From Halomarina oriensis (GTDB lineage Archaea > Halobacteriota > Halobacteria > Halobacteriales > Haloarculaceae): a stretch of DNA of 64,000 nucleotides. A program made the translations under genes and the position numbers. The stretch spans positions 186,001 through 250,000 of the forward strand of contig NZ_WSZK01000015.1 in assembly GCF_009791395.1 (NCBI RefSeq), read 5' to 3'. Shown in pieces: positions 34,277 to 43,256 of this stretch (the first letter of the stretch is position 1; the number at the start of each line of letters is the position of its first letter). Below the pieces are notes generated by a model, which saw only the letters and a program-made list of their open reading frames with translations, had not been told where the DNA came from and did no database searches.

Positions 34277-34942
34277 TCAGTCGATGAATCCGAGTGCGGC
34301 CTCGATGCGACCGAGTTCCGGTCCCGTCGTCTCCTGCCCACAGACGTAGCCGTGGGTGTTCGCCACCAGCCCCGAACCGACGAGCGGCGCACCGTAGTTG
34401 ATGGTGCCGATGTCGGCGGGGACGTCCAGTAGCTCTTCGAGGTAGTCGAGTTCCCCGTCGGCGGCCTTCGGGTGACAGAGCACGCCGTCGTCGGTCGCCA
34501 CGGCGGCCGTCCCCACCGTCCGGACGGTGGCGACCTCACCGCGCTCGACGGGCACGCCAAGCGCGTCCTTGACGGTCATGACGGCCTCCCGAGAGAGGTC
34601 CGGGTGGACGTACGCGCCGTAGTCGTTGGCGAGGACGACGTTGCCGGCGGCGTTGATACGACCGGGGAGCGTCTCGACGGGGACGTCGGTCGCGTCCTCG
34701 ATTCGCTCGCGTTCGTAGTCCTCGATGCGACTGCTGACCAGCAGGGCGTTCTCGTTGCCGACGGCGAGTGCGCCGACGGTCGAGGAGCCACCGATGGTCG
34801 TGGGGACCGGGGTGACCTCGAGTTCCTCGGCGAACGAGTCGACGAGGTCCTCGTCGGCGTCCGGTCTCACCAGTAGCAGGTCGTCTGTCGCACACGCGAA
34901 GACGCCGACGTACGACGAACCGAAGAGAGCCGCGCGAAGCAC
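34277..34942 (-). CDS. tif6: Translation initiation factor 6 (aIF6)
   Basis: 221-residue ribosome anti-association factor, which binds the 50S subunit through L14/L24e and keeps it from joining 30S. It is a five-fold beta/alpha propeller of repeats: [67 protein letters not shown] and [15 protein letters not shown]. It begins 2 bp after the L31e stop, so the two are translationally coupled in the conserved L39e-L31e-aIF6 operon. Confidence 0.95.
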   Translation of the reverse strand: MLRAALFGSSYVGVFACATDDLLLVRPDADEDLVDSFAEELEVTPVPTTIGGSSTVGALAVGNENALLVSSRIEDYERERIEDATDVPVETLPGRINAAGNVVLANDYGAYVHPDLSREAVMTVKDALGVPVERGEVATVRTVGTAAVATDDGVLCHPKAADGELDYLEELLDVPADIGTINYGAPLVGSGLVANTHGYVCGQETTGPELGRIEAALGFID

Positions 34943-34944
34943 GC

Positions 34945-35220
34945 CTATGCCGTCTCTACTTCGACGATGCGCTCGCCCTCTTCCTCGAAGCGAGCGGCAC
35001 GGACGCGAAGCTTGCTCGGCGGTTTCTTCCGACCACGCTTCCAGACGGCCTCGTTGACCGAACTGTCGAGGCGGACCTCGTCCGTCTCGACGGCGAACTG
35101 CTTGGCGAGGTGCTCGCGGACGAGCGTCATCGCCTTGTCCGCGCGCTTGTGCTTCGGTTCGGCCTTGACGTCACGGAGCGGGACGGTGACGACGCGCTCC
35201 TCGAAGTCGTTGGCGCTCAT
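34945..35220 (-). CDS. rpl31e: Ribosomal protein L31e
   Basis: 91-residue large-subunit protein near the polypeptide exit tunnel. Family motifs: [11 protein letters not shown] at the N-terminus, the helix [17 protein letters not shown], then [20 protein letters not shown], followed by a C-terminal acidic strand. Its ATG overlaps the L39e stop (ATGA). Confidence 0.95.
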   Translation of the reverse strand: MSANDFEERVVTVPLRDVKAEPKHKRADKAMTLVREHLAKQFAVETDEVRLDSSVNEAVWKRGRKKPPSKLRVRAARFEEEGERIVEVETA

Positions 35221-35369
35221 TCGTCCGTGTCACTCCGCCGCCAGTGACGGCGCTTCGGGTTTCGCATCGTGTCGCGGTCGGTCTTCATGATGACCCACGC
35301 CGGGACGCGACTGTTCTGACGCTCCAGCTTGGCCAAGCGCTTCTTCTTGGCCTTGGACTTCTTGCTCAT
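35217..35369 (-). CDS. rpl39e: Ribosomal protein L39e
   Basis: 50-residue, very basic protein lining the ribosomal exit tunnel. It begins [20 protein letters not shown] and contains VPAWVIMKT and [11 protein letters not shown], the family core. It is the first gene of a six-gene operon (rpl39e, rpl31e, tif6, rpl18a, pfdA, ftsY) conserved across archaea. A TATA element 25-31 bases upstream marks the operon promoter. Confidence 0.94.
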   Translation of the reverse strand: MSKKSKAKKKRLAKLERQNSRVPAWVIMKTDRDTMRNPKRRHWRRSDTDE

Positions 35370-35393
35370 ACTGGCAGGGAGTTCCGCCGGCGT

Positions 35394-35400
35394 GCATAAA
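35394..35400 (-). promoter_or_regulatory. TATA-like element of the L39e operon
   Basis: The minus strand reads TTTATGC, 25-31 bases before the L39e ATG, implying a leaderless operon transcript. Confidence 0.6.
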
Positions 35401-35513
35401 TGGTTGTTCCTTTGTTCGGCGTGTCGTCGACCGCCCGCGACGGGGGCAGAACCGACCGACGACGCCCGAACGCGCTCACGGTCCGGGAGGACTCGACGGA
35501 GCGTGTGACGACC

Positions 35514-36362
35514 TCACACCAACGTCAGTGGGACCATCAACAGCACCCCTGCCGTGACGCCAGCGGCGAGTTCCGGGTAGCCCCGCGACGGCAACCCTTC
35601 GCCGACGTCCAGCGCCTCGGGGACGAACTCCGAGAGGACGAGGTATATCATCGCCCCCGCGGCGAACCCGAAGCCCACCGGGAGGAACTCCCGTGCGACA
35701 CGGACGAAGTAGAACGCGACGACCGCACCGATTGGCTGTGGTAGACTGGAGAATATCGCCCACCACACCATCCGCCAGCGCGAGACGCCCATCGCCTGCA
35801 ACGGGATGGAGATGGCCAGTCCCTCGGGGACGTTGTGGACGGAGATGGCGACAGTCATGAACACCGCCAGCAGCGGCACCGTGAGACCGAGAACCGGGAT
35901 ACCGCCCTCGCCGAGACCGAGGTCGGCGAACGAGACGCCGATGGCGACACCCTCGGGAAAGGAGTGGACCGTCAGCACGCCGAGGATGAGCACGAGTTTC
36001 CGGTAGTCGGCCTCCTCGTACTGCTTGGGGTCGACCTCCGCCCCCTCGATGACCGAGTGGGCGACGACGACCAGCAGGACGCCCGCGAGCAGACCGACGA
36101 CCAGCGGGAGCCACGTCCGGGCCGCGACGGAGAGACCGAGGTCGACGGGCAGCGTCCACGGCTCGGCCTCCGCGAGGCCCTCGCCGACGAGGCCGAACAG
36201 CGACGCGGCGACCATAATACCCGACGCCAGCCCCCACAGCACGACGTTCCAGCGGTCCGACACGGAGTCGACGAGGAAGAACGGCAGCACCCCGACACCC
36301 GTCGCTAGCGCGGTGACGAGTCCGGCGAGGAAGACGAGCGCGAGGGAGGCGAGTTCGACCAC
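35514..36362 (-). CDS. ZIP-family metal transporter
   Basis: 282-residue importer of divalent metals, likely Zn2+, of the ZIP/GufA-like family with about eight helices. The metal-binding HSFPEG (helix 4) and HNVPEG (helix 5) motifs are both present. A short cytoplasmic loop with acidic residues (EGAEVDPKQYEEADYRK) lies before them, instead of the long His-rich loop of many ZIPs. It runs opposite to the CDF exporter at 2787-3734 in function. The start is supported by a TTTATG element 24-29 bases upstream. Confidence 0.9.
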   Translation of the reverse strand: MVELASLALVFLAGLVTALATGVGVLPFFLVDSVSDRWNVVLWGLASGIMVAASLFGLVGEGLAEAEPWTLPVDLGLSVAARTWLPLVVGLLAGVLLVVVAHSVIEGAEVDPKQYEEADYRKLVLILGVLTVHSFPEGVAIGVSFADLGLGEGGIPVLGLTVPLLAVFMTVAISVHNVPEGLAISIPLQAMGVSRWRMVWWAIFSSLPQPIGAVVAFYFVRVAREFLPVGFGFAAGAMIYLVLSEFVPEALDVGEGLPSRGYPELAAGVTAGVLLMVPLTLV

Positions 36363-36385
36363 GAACGAAGTAGGCGGCGGACGAC

Positions 36386-36391
36386 CATAAA
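36386..36391 (-). promoter_or_regulatory. TATA-like element of the ZIP transporter gene
   Basis: The minus strand reads TTTATG, 24-29 bases before the ATG at 36362. Confidence 0.5.
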
Positions 36392-36459
36392 CGTATCAGA
36401 CTTTCGATAATTTTGGCGGGCCTAAACCCCGAGCTCGGCCGTTCAGCGGCGACGACCGC

Positions 36460-37086
36460 TCAGAGCGGGAGTCGGGCGACGGAGTCGTACACCGGGCCGT
36501 CGGGGGTGAGCGTGCTCTCGACGAGGTGAACCGTGTCGACCCGGAATCGCGCCGAGTCGGGAGCGGACTCGGCGACGATTCGCCGGACCTGTTCCCTGTC
36601 GGCGGCGTGGTCCGTCCGGGCGAGCGTCACGTGTGGGGTGAAGTCGTGGCCGTCGGGAGCGAAGCCGAGGCTGGTCGTGGCTAGCTCGACGGCCGCAGCG
36701 AGGCGCGTCAGTTCGGCGGTGCCCTCCTCGACGCCCAGCCAGACCACCGAGACGGAGTCGCCCTCGGGGAACGTCCCGTAGCCCCCGAGCGTACAGTCGA
36801 ACGGCGAGACGCCGGAACCGGCGACGGCCGAGTCGAGCGCCGAAACGAGCGTGTCGAGGCCGGGGACGGCGTCGGTGGGGCCGTCGTGGTCCGTGGCGCT
36901 CGCCGCGCCCGTCGACTCGTCGGCGGCCTCCGCGAGCGTCTCGTCGACGTCACCCAGGAACTGGAGCGTGACGTGGGCCTGGCCGGGGTCGGTCGGTCCG
37001 AGACCGTCGAGTCCGCGGAACGGCTCCTGGGCCGCGGCGACGGCCTCGCTCACCGGGGCACAGTCGACGCCGACGAACGCACGCAT
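36460..37086 (-). CDS. thpR: RNA 2',3'-cyclic phosphodiesterase ThpR
   Basis: 208-residue 2H phosphoesterase that opens 2',3'-cyclic phosphates on RNA ends. Both catalytic motifs are present: HVTLQFLG beginning at His38 and HVTLAR near residue 150. The N-terminus MRAFVGVDC is the family start. An insert rich in Asp, Ser and Ala (about residues 50-75) separates the first motif from the core and is probably a haloadaptive loop. It is divergent from the TPR protein with only 58 bp between. Confidence 0.92.
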   Translation of the reverse strand: MRAFVGVDCAPVSEAVAAAQEPFRGLDGLGPTDPGQAHVTLQFLGDVDETLAEAADESTGAASATDHDGPTDAVPGLDTLVSALDSAVAGSGVSPFDCTLGGYGTFPEGDSVSVVWLGVEEGTAELTRLAAAVELATTSLGFAPDGHDFTPHVTLARTDHAADREQVRRIVAESAPDSARFRVDTVHLVESTLTPDGPVYDSVARLPL

Positions 37087-37144
37087 GGGTCGGCGGGACG
37101 TTCGGGGGCGTAGCCCTTAACCCTGCCAGTCGCCAAACCCGGTC

Positions 37145-37909
37145 ATGACCGACGGTTCCGACCGCGATTCGCAGGACGCGGGTGACGGGGAGCGACCACC
37201 CCACCGGTACTCGGAGGGGCAGGGGTTCGGCGACCCCTACGAGGGGTTCGACCTCGACCCGCCCGAACTCGACGTCGACCTCTCGAAGGTCGACCCCGTG
37301 GACTCGCGGGCGCTCACCGACATGCTCGACGAACGGCAGGTCTCCAACGAGAACGTCGACACCGACCTCCTGGTCGACGTGGGCCTGGAGTACATCCAGA
37401 TCAAGCGCTACGAGCAGGCGACCGAGACGCTCGAACGCGCCGCCCGGCTCACCGACGACGACGGTATCGCCCAGGAGGCGTGGGTGAACAAGGGCGCGGC
37501 CCACGCCGAACTGGAGGAGTACGACGAGGCCATCGGCGCGTACCGCGAAGCGCTGCGTCTCGACGACGACTCCGAGCACGCCGCCACCGCCGAGACGAAC
37601 CTCGCGTACGCGCTGTGGGAGGCCGGCCGGACCGAGCAGGCGCTCGACCACGCCGAGCGTGCAGTCGAGGTCGACCCGCGATTCGGGCAGGCGTGGTACA
37701 ACCGTGGGTTCTTCCTCGCCGAACGCGGCCTCAACGAGGAGGCCGTCGACTCCCTGGACAACGCCATCCGTCTCGGGTTCGACAACCCCGAGGTGCTAGA
37801 GGAGAAGGCCGCCGCGCTCGAACAGCTCGGCGAGGAGGAGGAGGCCGAACGGCTCTCCGAGCAGGCCGACGAGATACGCGAACGTGCGGAACAACGCCTG
37901 GTCGAGTAG
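37145..37909 (+). CDS. TPR-repeat protein
   Basis: 254 residues. An unstructured acidic N-terminus (about 1-75) is followed by at least four tetratricopeptide repeats: VGLEYIQIKRYEQATETLER, WVNKGAAHAELEEYDEAIGA, NLAYALWEAGRTEQALDHAE and WYNRGFFLAERGLNEEAVDS. A charged helix ends the protein. TPRs bind partner proteins; no catalytic motif is seen. Its stop is immediately followed by the ATG of the DUF424 gene, so both are probably made together. Confidence 0.85.
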   Translation: MTDGSDRDSQDAGDGERPPHRYSEGQGFGDPYEGFDLDPPELDVDLSKVDPVDSRALTDMLDERQVSNENVDTDLLVDVGLEYIQIKRYEQATETLERAARLTDDDGIAQEAWVNKGAAHAELEEYDEAIGAYREALRLDDDSEHAATAETNLAYALWEAGRTEQALDHAERAVEVDPRFGQAWYNRGFFLAERGLNEEAVDSLDNAIRLGFDNPEVLEEKAAALEQLGEEEEAERLSEQADEIRERAEQRLVE

Positions 37910-38206
37910 ATGCTGCTGACAGAACGAGAGACACAGGAGGGACTGCTCGTCTCGGTGTGTGACCCCGACGTGCTCGGCGAGACGTTCGAGAGCGGCGAGT
38001 TCTCGCTGACCGTCGAGGAAGAGTTCTACGCCGAGGACGCCGAAGAGGCCGACGAGGACGCCGTCGTCGGTGCGCTCGCACGCGCCGCCGTCGCCAACAT
38101 CGTCGGCCGAGAGGCGGTCGACCTCGCCATCGAGAACGGGTTCGTCGACGAGGCGACCGTCCTCGACCTCGGCGAGACGCGACACGCCCAGTTGCTCCGG
38201 ATGTAA
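37910..38206 (+). CDS. DUF424 family protein
   Basis: 98-residue archaeal protein of the DUF424 (COG2412) family. It begins with a strand region (LLVSVCDPDVLGETF), has an acidic hinge (EEEFYAEDAEEADEDAV), then the conserved ANIVGREAVDLAIENGFVD helix-turn and a final strand. The family is widely conserved in archaea and its function is not settled. There is no gap between the TPR stop and this start. The 242-bp gap that follows carries repeat-like sequence and the sufS promoter region. Confidence 0.82.
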   Translation: MLLTERETQEGLLVSVCDPDVLGETFESGEFSLTVEEEFYAEDAEEADEDAVVGALARAAVANIVGREAVDLAIENGFVDEATVLDLGETRHAQLLRM

Positions 38207-38375
38207 CTATCGAACCGTTCTCCGGTCGTTCTCTCGTGTGTGACGTCGGTAGCGATGGCGCTCCGCTAGTTGGCGGCGTCGCGCTGCTCACGGGTCGCTT
38301 CGTCGCCAGCAGCGACGCTGCTGGCTGCCTGCGGGCCCTTCGGTCCCGCTTTGCTCCCCGTTCGCTGCGCGCGGT

Positions 38376-38399
38376 TCTCACTCGCTTCGCTCGTTCCGA
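38376..38399 (+). repeat. Dispersed haloarchaeal repeat, copy 2
   Basis: Contains CTCGCTTCGCTCGTTCCGA and matches 18913-18936 at 22 of 24 bases. It lies in the gap between the DUF424 gene and sufS, within a run of similar short palindromic strings such as CCAGCAGCGACGCTGCTGG near 38310. Confidence 0.5.
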
Positions 38400-38448
38400 A
38401 CCGCGCTAACCGAAGGTGTGTTACTCCCCCGGCACCGACACACCGGCA

Positions 38449-39726
38449 ATGAGCACACAGGACACGACCCCGCTCGACGTCGAGCGCATCCGTGAGGAGT
38501 TCCCCATCCTCTCGCGGCGGGTCGGTGGCGACGTGACGACACCCGGTGAGGGGCCGGGCGACGAGACGCCGCTCGTCTACCTCGACAACGCGGCGACCAG
38601 CCAGACACCCGACCGCGTCGTCGACGTCATCGCCGACTACTACCGCTCGTACAACGCGAACGTCCACCGCGGCATCCACAGCCTGAGCCAAGAGGCGAGC
38701 GTCGCCTACGAGGAGGCCCACGACCGGGTCGCGGAGTTCGTCGGGGCGAGCGGCCGCGAGGAAATCGTCTTCACCCCCGGCACCACCGAGGGGATGAACC
38801 TCGTCGCCTACGCCTGGGGCCTCGCGGAACTCGGCCCCGGCGACGAGGTGGTCCTCACGGAGATGGAACATCACGCCTCGCTGGTGACGTGGCAACAGCT
38901 CTGTAAGCGCACCGGCGCGGAGGTCAGGTACATCCCCGTCGACGAGCAGGGCTACCTCGACGTGGACGCCGCCGCGGAGCTGATCACCGAGGACACCCAG
39001 ATGGTCAGCGCCGTCCACGTCTCGAACACGCTCGGGACGGTCAACCCCATCGCGGACCTCGCGGACCTCGCACACGACCACGACGCCTACCTGTTCGTCG
39101 ACGCCGCCCAGTCGGTCCCGAATCGCTCGGTCGACGTCTCGGACCTCGGTGCGGACTTCCTCGCCTTCTCGGGGCACAAGATGTGCGGTCCCACGGGCAT
39201 CGGGGCGCTCTACGGCCGCGAACACGTCTTCGAGGAGATGCAGCCGTACCTCTACGGCGGCGACATGATTCGGAAGGTCACCTACGAGGACTCGACCTGG
39301 GAGGACCTCCCCTGGAAGTTCGAGGCCGGCACGCCCAACATCGCCGGCGGCATCGCGCTCGGTGCGGCGTGTGACTACCTCGACGACGTCGGCCTCGACC
39401 GCATCCAGGCCCACGAGGAACAGCTCACCGAGTACGCCTACGACCGCCTCACCGAGTTCGACGACGTCGAAATCTATGGGCCGCCGGGCGACGAGCGTGG
39501 TGGCCTCGTCGCGTTCAACGTCGACGGCGTCCACGCCCACGACCTCTCCTCCATCGTCAACGACTACGGCGTCGCCATCCGCGCCGGCGACCACTGCACC
39601 CAGCCGCTCCACCAGAAGATGGGCGTCGCCGCCTCCGCACGGGCCTCGTTCTACCTCTACAACACCCGCGAGGAGGTCGACGTGCTCGTCGACGCCGTCG
39701 ACGAGGCCAGACAGCTGTTCGCGTAG
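38449..39726 (+). CDS. sufS: Cysteine desulfurase SufS
   Basis: 425-residue group II PLP-dependent cysteine desulfurase that takes sulfur from cysteine for Fe-S assembly. The N-terminal LVYLDNAATSQTP, VHRGIHSLSQEA and FTPGTTEGMNLVA are family hallmarks. The Schiff-base lysine is in FSGHKMCGPTGIG and the persulfide cysteine in IRAGDHCTQPLH. The start MSTQDTT is used because the 11 upstream codons include a poor ribosome region. The scaffold SufU lies 1.8 kb downstream on the same strand, beyond an antisense gene. Confidence 0.94.
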   Translation: MSTQDTTPLDVERIREEFPILSRRVGGDVTTPGEGPGDETPLVYLDNAATSQTPDRVVDVIADYYRSYNANVHRGIHSLSQEASVAYEEAHDRVAEFVGASGREEIVFTPGTTEGMNLVAYAWGLAELGPGDEVVLTEMEHHASLVTWQQLCKRTGAEVRYIPVDEQGYLDVDAAAELITEDTQMVSAVHVSNTLGTVNPIADLADLAHDHDAYLFVDAAQSVPNRSVDVSDLGADFLAFSGHKMCGPTGIGALYGREHVFEEMQPYLYGGDMIRKVTYEDSTWEDLPWKFEAGTPNIAGGIALGAACDYLDDVGLDRIQAHEEQLTEYAYDRLTEFDDVEIYGPPGDERGGLVAFNVDGVHAHDLSSIVNDYGVAIRAGDHCTQPLHQKMGVAASARASFYLYNTREEVDVLVDAVDEARQLFA

Positions 39727-39767
39727 TCACGGCGAGACCGGGCGACGACGCCCGACCGCCCGCCGTC

Positions 39768-41330
39768 TCACTCCTCCGGTTCGTCCGCAGCGAGGAGTCG
39801 CCACGTCGCCAGTGTACCACCCGCGAGCGTCGCCAGCGGACCGAACCCCGGCCCGAACCCGCTCGACTCCTCGGTCGAGTTCCCGTTCGTCGTCGGTGGT
39901 GACGCCGCGTCGTTCGGGGTCGGCGACGTCGAGCCATCGGTGCTCGACGGTGCGGTCGTCCCGTTCCCGGCGGTCGACGACTCCGACTCGGACGTGGTCG
40001 GCGGCGACGCCGAGAGGTCGCTCGCCACCGGTGTTCGGGTCGCCGCCGGGTCCGTCGACGCGTCCTCCGGGGGACTGGCGAACGTGTACAGACCCGCCGG
40101 TGAGGACGACTCGCCGTCCGCGCCGGCGACACCCATACTCGGTGCGGCGAACCCGCCGCTGACCGGCACGGCATCGAAGAACGACGCCTCCGTGGGGGCG
40201 GCGTACCCCGCGAGCACCCCCGGCGCTGCGGGGTCCGAGAGGTCGTACACCCGGACACCGTCGGTGTACCACGAGGTGTAGAGTCGGTCGCCCCGGAACG
40301 TGCAGTTGTGTGCCGTCGTGAGCGTCAGCCCCTCCTCGGGGTTCGGTGCCGACGGCGCGAGGACGGTCAGCCGACGACTCGTCTCCAGCGTCGGGACCCC
40401 CGGCCCGTCCTCGACGAGTCCCGCCTCCAGGTCGGAGATATCCCACAGCGAGACGCCACCCATCCCCTCGACGCCGTCGCCGAACGCCTCGTGACTCACC
40501 GCGAGCACGCCGTCGCCGTTGACGGTGGCGTTGTGGGCGTTCCCCGGCGGGTTGAACATGGCTCGTCGTCGGTCGTTGCCGGAGACGCCCGTCAGGTTCT
40601 CGATAGGGAGGCCGCCGACGCGCCCGACGGGCGACGGCGAGGCCGGGTCGCTCACGTCGAGGACCCACGTTCCCGTCTCCCAGTAGGAGGCGTACAGTCG
40701 GTCGCCGTCGAGCAGCAGGTCGTGGCAGTTCCGGAGGCCCGAGGCGACGTTCGCCAGTCGGTCGTCGGCGTCCACCGGCGACCACGCGGTCACCGCCGAC
40801 GAGTCGCCGCCGTCGTCCATCTCGACGACGACGACCGGTTCCCTGGCGTCGCCGCTACCGGTGAGGTAGGCCGTCGTCCCGTCGAGGGCGACGTTGTGGA
40901 CGGCGTGGTCGGTCTCGTGGAACGAGACGAGTTCGGGCGCGTCGGGCGTGGAGACGTCGAACAGCGCCGCGCCGCGGAGTTCGGTCTCCCCGGCACCGGC
41001 CGGGCCGGCGACGAGCACGTTCGACCCGGAGCGTTCGACGTCCCAGACACCCGTGAGCGGCCCCTGCTCGTGGTCCGCCTGGATGTCACGCCGCTCTGCG
41101 AGGACCGTCGGGGACGCGAGGTCGGAGACGTCGACGACGGCGAACCCGTCGGTGGCGGCGACGTACACCGTCTCGCCGTCGTCGCCGACGGCGGTGTCCA
41201 TCGCTCCGGTGACGGCCACGCGCCCGGCCGGGCCGAACGCGTCGTCCTGCGAACGGGCGACGGCCCCACCGGGGACGGTGCCGAGCGCCGCGAGCGACCC
41301 GAGACCGGCGAGGACGGTTCTCCGGCGCAT
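39768..41330 (-). CDS. Exported LVIVD beta-propeller protein with PGF-type C-terminal anchor
   Basis: 520 residues. A Tat signal (RRRTVLAGLGSLAALGTVPG) is followed by a propeller of LVIVD-type repeats (GFAVVDVSDLASPTVLAE, AALFDVSTPDAPELVSF, TWVLDVSDPASPSPVGRV, GVRVYDLSDPAAPGVLAGY) to about residue 410. A Ser/Thr/Pro-rich, probably glycosylated stalk follows. The C-terminus reads GFGPGFGPLATLAGGTLAT, resembling the PGF-CTERM signal cut by archaeosortase A, though the usual basic tail is replaced by one Arg and acidic residues. It should be a lipid-anchored cell-surface protein. It sits antisense between sufS and sufU. Confidence 0.82.
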   Translation of the reverse strand: MRRRTVLAGLGSLAALGTVPGGAVARSQDDAFGPAGRVAVTGAMDTAVGDDGETVYVAATDGFAVVDVSDLASPTVLAERRDIQADHEQGPLTGVWDVERSGSNVLVAGPAGAGETELRGAALFDVSTPDAPELVSFHETDHAVHNVALDGTTAYLTGSGDAREPVVVVEMDDGGDSSAVTAWSPVDADDRLANVASGLRNCHDLLLDGDRLYASYWETGTWVLDVSDPASPSPVGRVGGLPIENLTGVSGNDRRRAMFNPPGNAHNATVNGDGVLAVSHEAFGDGVEGMGGVSLWDISDLEAGLVEDGPGVPTLETSRRLTVLAPSAPNPEEGLTLTTAHNCTFRGDRLYTSWYTDGVRVYDLSDPAAPGVLAGYAAPTEASFFDAVPVSGGFAAPSMGVAGADGESSSPAGLYTFASPPEDASTDPAATRTPVASDLSASPPTTSESESSTAGNGTTAPSSTDGSTSPTPNDAASPPTTNGNSTEESSGFGPGFGPLATLAGGTLATWRLLAADEPEE

Positions 41331-41503
41331 TCAGCGACCCTCCACGGCGATCGGTCGGTGAGGGCGAGTCGTGTGACGGGGACCTACAGTCATAGTCAGT
41401 GACCGTTTCGCTCGCTGACTGATATATCTCGGCGTTACTGAAACGTGCGTCTGAGCGACCGCCCGGAACCGTTTTCAGCGGGACTCTCGTAGCGTCGGCA
41501 ACG

Positions 41504-41923
41504 ATGGGACTCGGCTCGGACATGTATCGGCAGCAGATACTGGACCACTACAAGAACCCCCGCAACTACGGCGAGTTGCCGGACGCCACGTTCTCCCACG
41601 AAGGCGAGAACCCGACGTGTGGCGACACCATCGAGGTGCACGTCCGGCTCGACGACGACGGTGAGACCATCGAACGGGTCTCCTTCGAGGGCGACGGCTG
41701 TGCCATCTCACAGGCCAGCGCGAGCCTCCTGACACGGGAACTCCCCGGAAAGACACTCGACGAACTCGACGCGATGGACCGCGACGACGTCGTCGACCTG
41801 CTCGGCGTCGACATCTCACCGATGCGCATCAAGTGTGCCGTCCTCGCGGAGATCGTCGCACAGGACGGCGCGAAGATTCACACCGGCGAACTCGAAGTCG
41901 ACACGACGACGACCGAGGAGTAG
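41504..41923 (+). CDS. sufU: Fe-S cluster scaffold / sulfur acceptor SufU
   Basis: 139-residue IscU/NifU N-terminal-like protein of the SufU type. Conserved cysteines are Cys39 (PTCGD), Cys66 (GDGCAIS) and Cys111 (IKCAV). SufU-type proteins carry about 20 extra residues between Cys66 and Cys111, seen here as the LPGKTLDELDAMDRDD insert, and lack the IscU LPPVK motif. It accepts persulfide sulfur from SufS. A TTTTCAG element near 41471 could be its promoter, so it may be transcribed apart from sufS. Confidence 0.92.
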   Translation: MGLGSDMYRQQILDHYKNPRNYGELPDATFSHEGENPTCGDTIEVHVRLDDDGETIERVSFEGDGCAISQASASLLTRELPGKTLDELDAMDRDDVVDLLGVDISPMRIKCAVLAEIVAQDGAKIHTGELEVDTTTTEE

Positions 41924-42053
41924 CCGCCCCCGTTCTCTCACCGTCCGTTCCGGTACGCAGCGGTCGCTACGCCACCGTCGGCACCGGTGGGAGACACGAA
42001 ACAGGGAAACGAGAAACGCGGAGGGCGGGGGTTCCGATGGGGAGCGGCGACGC

Positions 42054-43088
42054 TTACTCGGGTTTCAGCCCCTCGCCGGTGACGCGCATGACGGCCTCGC
42101 CGTCGGGGAGGTTCGGCGCGTCGACGAGTTTGACGATGCGCTTGTTGCCCTTCGACTTCCGGAGGTACATCCGGAACGTCGACTTGTGGCCCAGGATGTT
42201 CCCACCGATGGGCTTCGTGGGGTCGCCGAAGAACGCGTCGGGGTTCGACTGGACCTGGTTGGTGACGACGACGGCCGCGTTGTAGAGGTTCCCGACGCGG
42301 TCGAGGTCGTGGAGGTGCTTGTTGAGTTTCTGCTGACGGGGAGCGAGTTCGCCACGGCCGACGTACTCCGCGCGGAAGTGTGCGGTCAGCGAGTCGACAC
42401 AGAGCAGACGGACGGGGTACTCGTCCTCTTCGTGGTCGCGGGCGATCTCCTGGGCCTTCTCGGCGAGCAGGATCTGGTGGTTGGAGTTGAACGCCTTTGC
42501 GACGTGAATCTTGTCGAGGAACGACTGGAGAAGCTCCTCGCGGGCCGCCTCGTCGTCGGGCGTCCCCTCGATCTCGCGGTCGTCCATCGCCGCCTGGAGC
42601 ACGTCGTCGTCGAGGCCGAACAGCATCTCCTCGATGCGCTCGGGCCGGAACGTGTCTTCCGTGTCGATGAAGATGGTGCTGCCACCCAGCCCGCCCTGCT
42701 CCGGTGGGAGCTGGACGTTCACCGAGAGCTGGTGGGTGATCTGGGACTTGCCGGACCCGAACTCGCCGTACACTTCGGTGATGGACTGCGTCTCGACGCC
42801 GCCGCCGAGCATCTCGTCGATCTCCGGGATGAGCCACTCGAGTTTCCCGATGCGCTCGCGGCGCTGGAGCACCTGTGACCCGGTCTCGAACCCGCCGATG
42901 TCGGCGGCCTCGCGGGCGGCCTGGATGATGTCGTGGGCGGTCGACTCGCCGACGTCGGCCGTGTTCGACAGCTCACCGGGGGAGGCGACGGCGATACCCT
43001 GATACGAGTCGTAGCCGTTCTCCTTGAGCTTCTCCGCTGTCGCCGGACCCACACCGGGGAGGTTCTCGAGGTCTACTGGTCCTGCCAT
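42054..43088 (-). CDS. radA: DNA repair and recombination protein RadA
   Basis: 344-residue archaeal recombinase (Rad51/RecA family) for homologous recombination. The helix-hairpin-helix N-domain includes [20 protein letters not shown]. The polymerisation region precedes the ATPase core, whose Walker A is GEFGSGKSQ near residue 106. Walker B ([20 protein letters not shown]), loop L1/L2 elements ([20 protein letters not shown]) and a basic [12 protein letters not shown] segment follow. The length is typical and no intein is present. A TTTATA element 25-30 bases upstream marks a leaderless promoter. Confidence 0.97.
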   Translation of the reverse strand: MAGPVDLENLPGVGPATAEKLKENGYDSYQGIAVASPGELSNTADVGESTAHDIIQAAREAADIGGFETGSQVLQRRERIGKLEWLIPEIDEMLGGGVETQSITEVYGEFGSGKSQITHQLSVNVQLPPEQGGLGGSTIFIDTEDTFRPERIEEMLFGLDDDVLQAAMDDREIEGTPDDEAAREELLQSFLDKIHVAKAFNSNHQILLAEKAQEIARDHEEDEYPVRLLCVDSLTAHFRAEYVGRGELAPRQQKLNKHLHDLDRVGNLYNAAVVVTNQVQSNPDAFFGDPTKPIGGNILGHKSTFRMYLRKSKGNKRIVKLVDAPNLPDGEAVMRVTGEGLKPE

Positions 43089-43112
43089 GAACGTGGCTTG
43101 CGCCCGTCCGGG

Positions 43113-43118
43113 TATAAA
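43113..43118 (-). promoter_or_regulatory. TATA box of radA
   Basis: The minus strand reads TTTATA, 25-30 bases before the radA ATG. Confidence 0.65.
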
Positions 43119-43256
43119 CCCTCGTTAACAGCGTACTGAAAGTGAAACCGCCCGACGATAGTGCGGCGATTCGTCACGCAGGCGAGAACGTATCAGTCGG
43201 AGAGTGGCGGCGAGTGGAAGTAGACCGTGAGAGAGGGTCGGGGCGGCCGCGATGGC

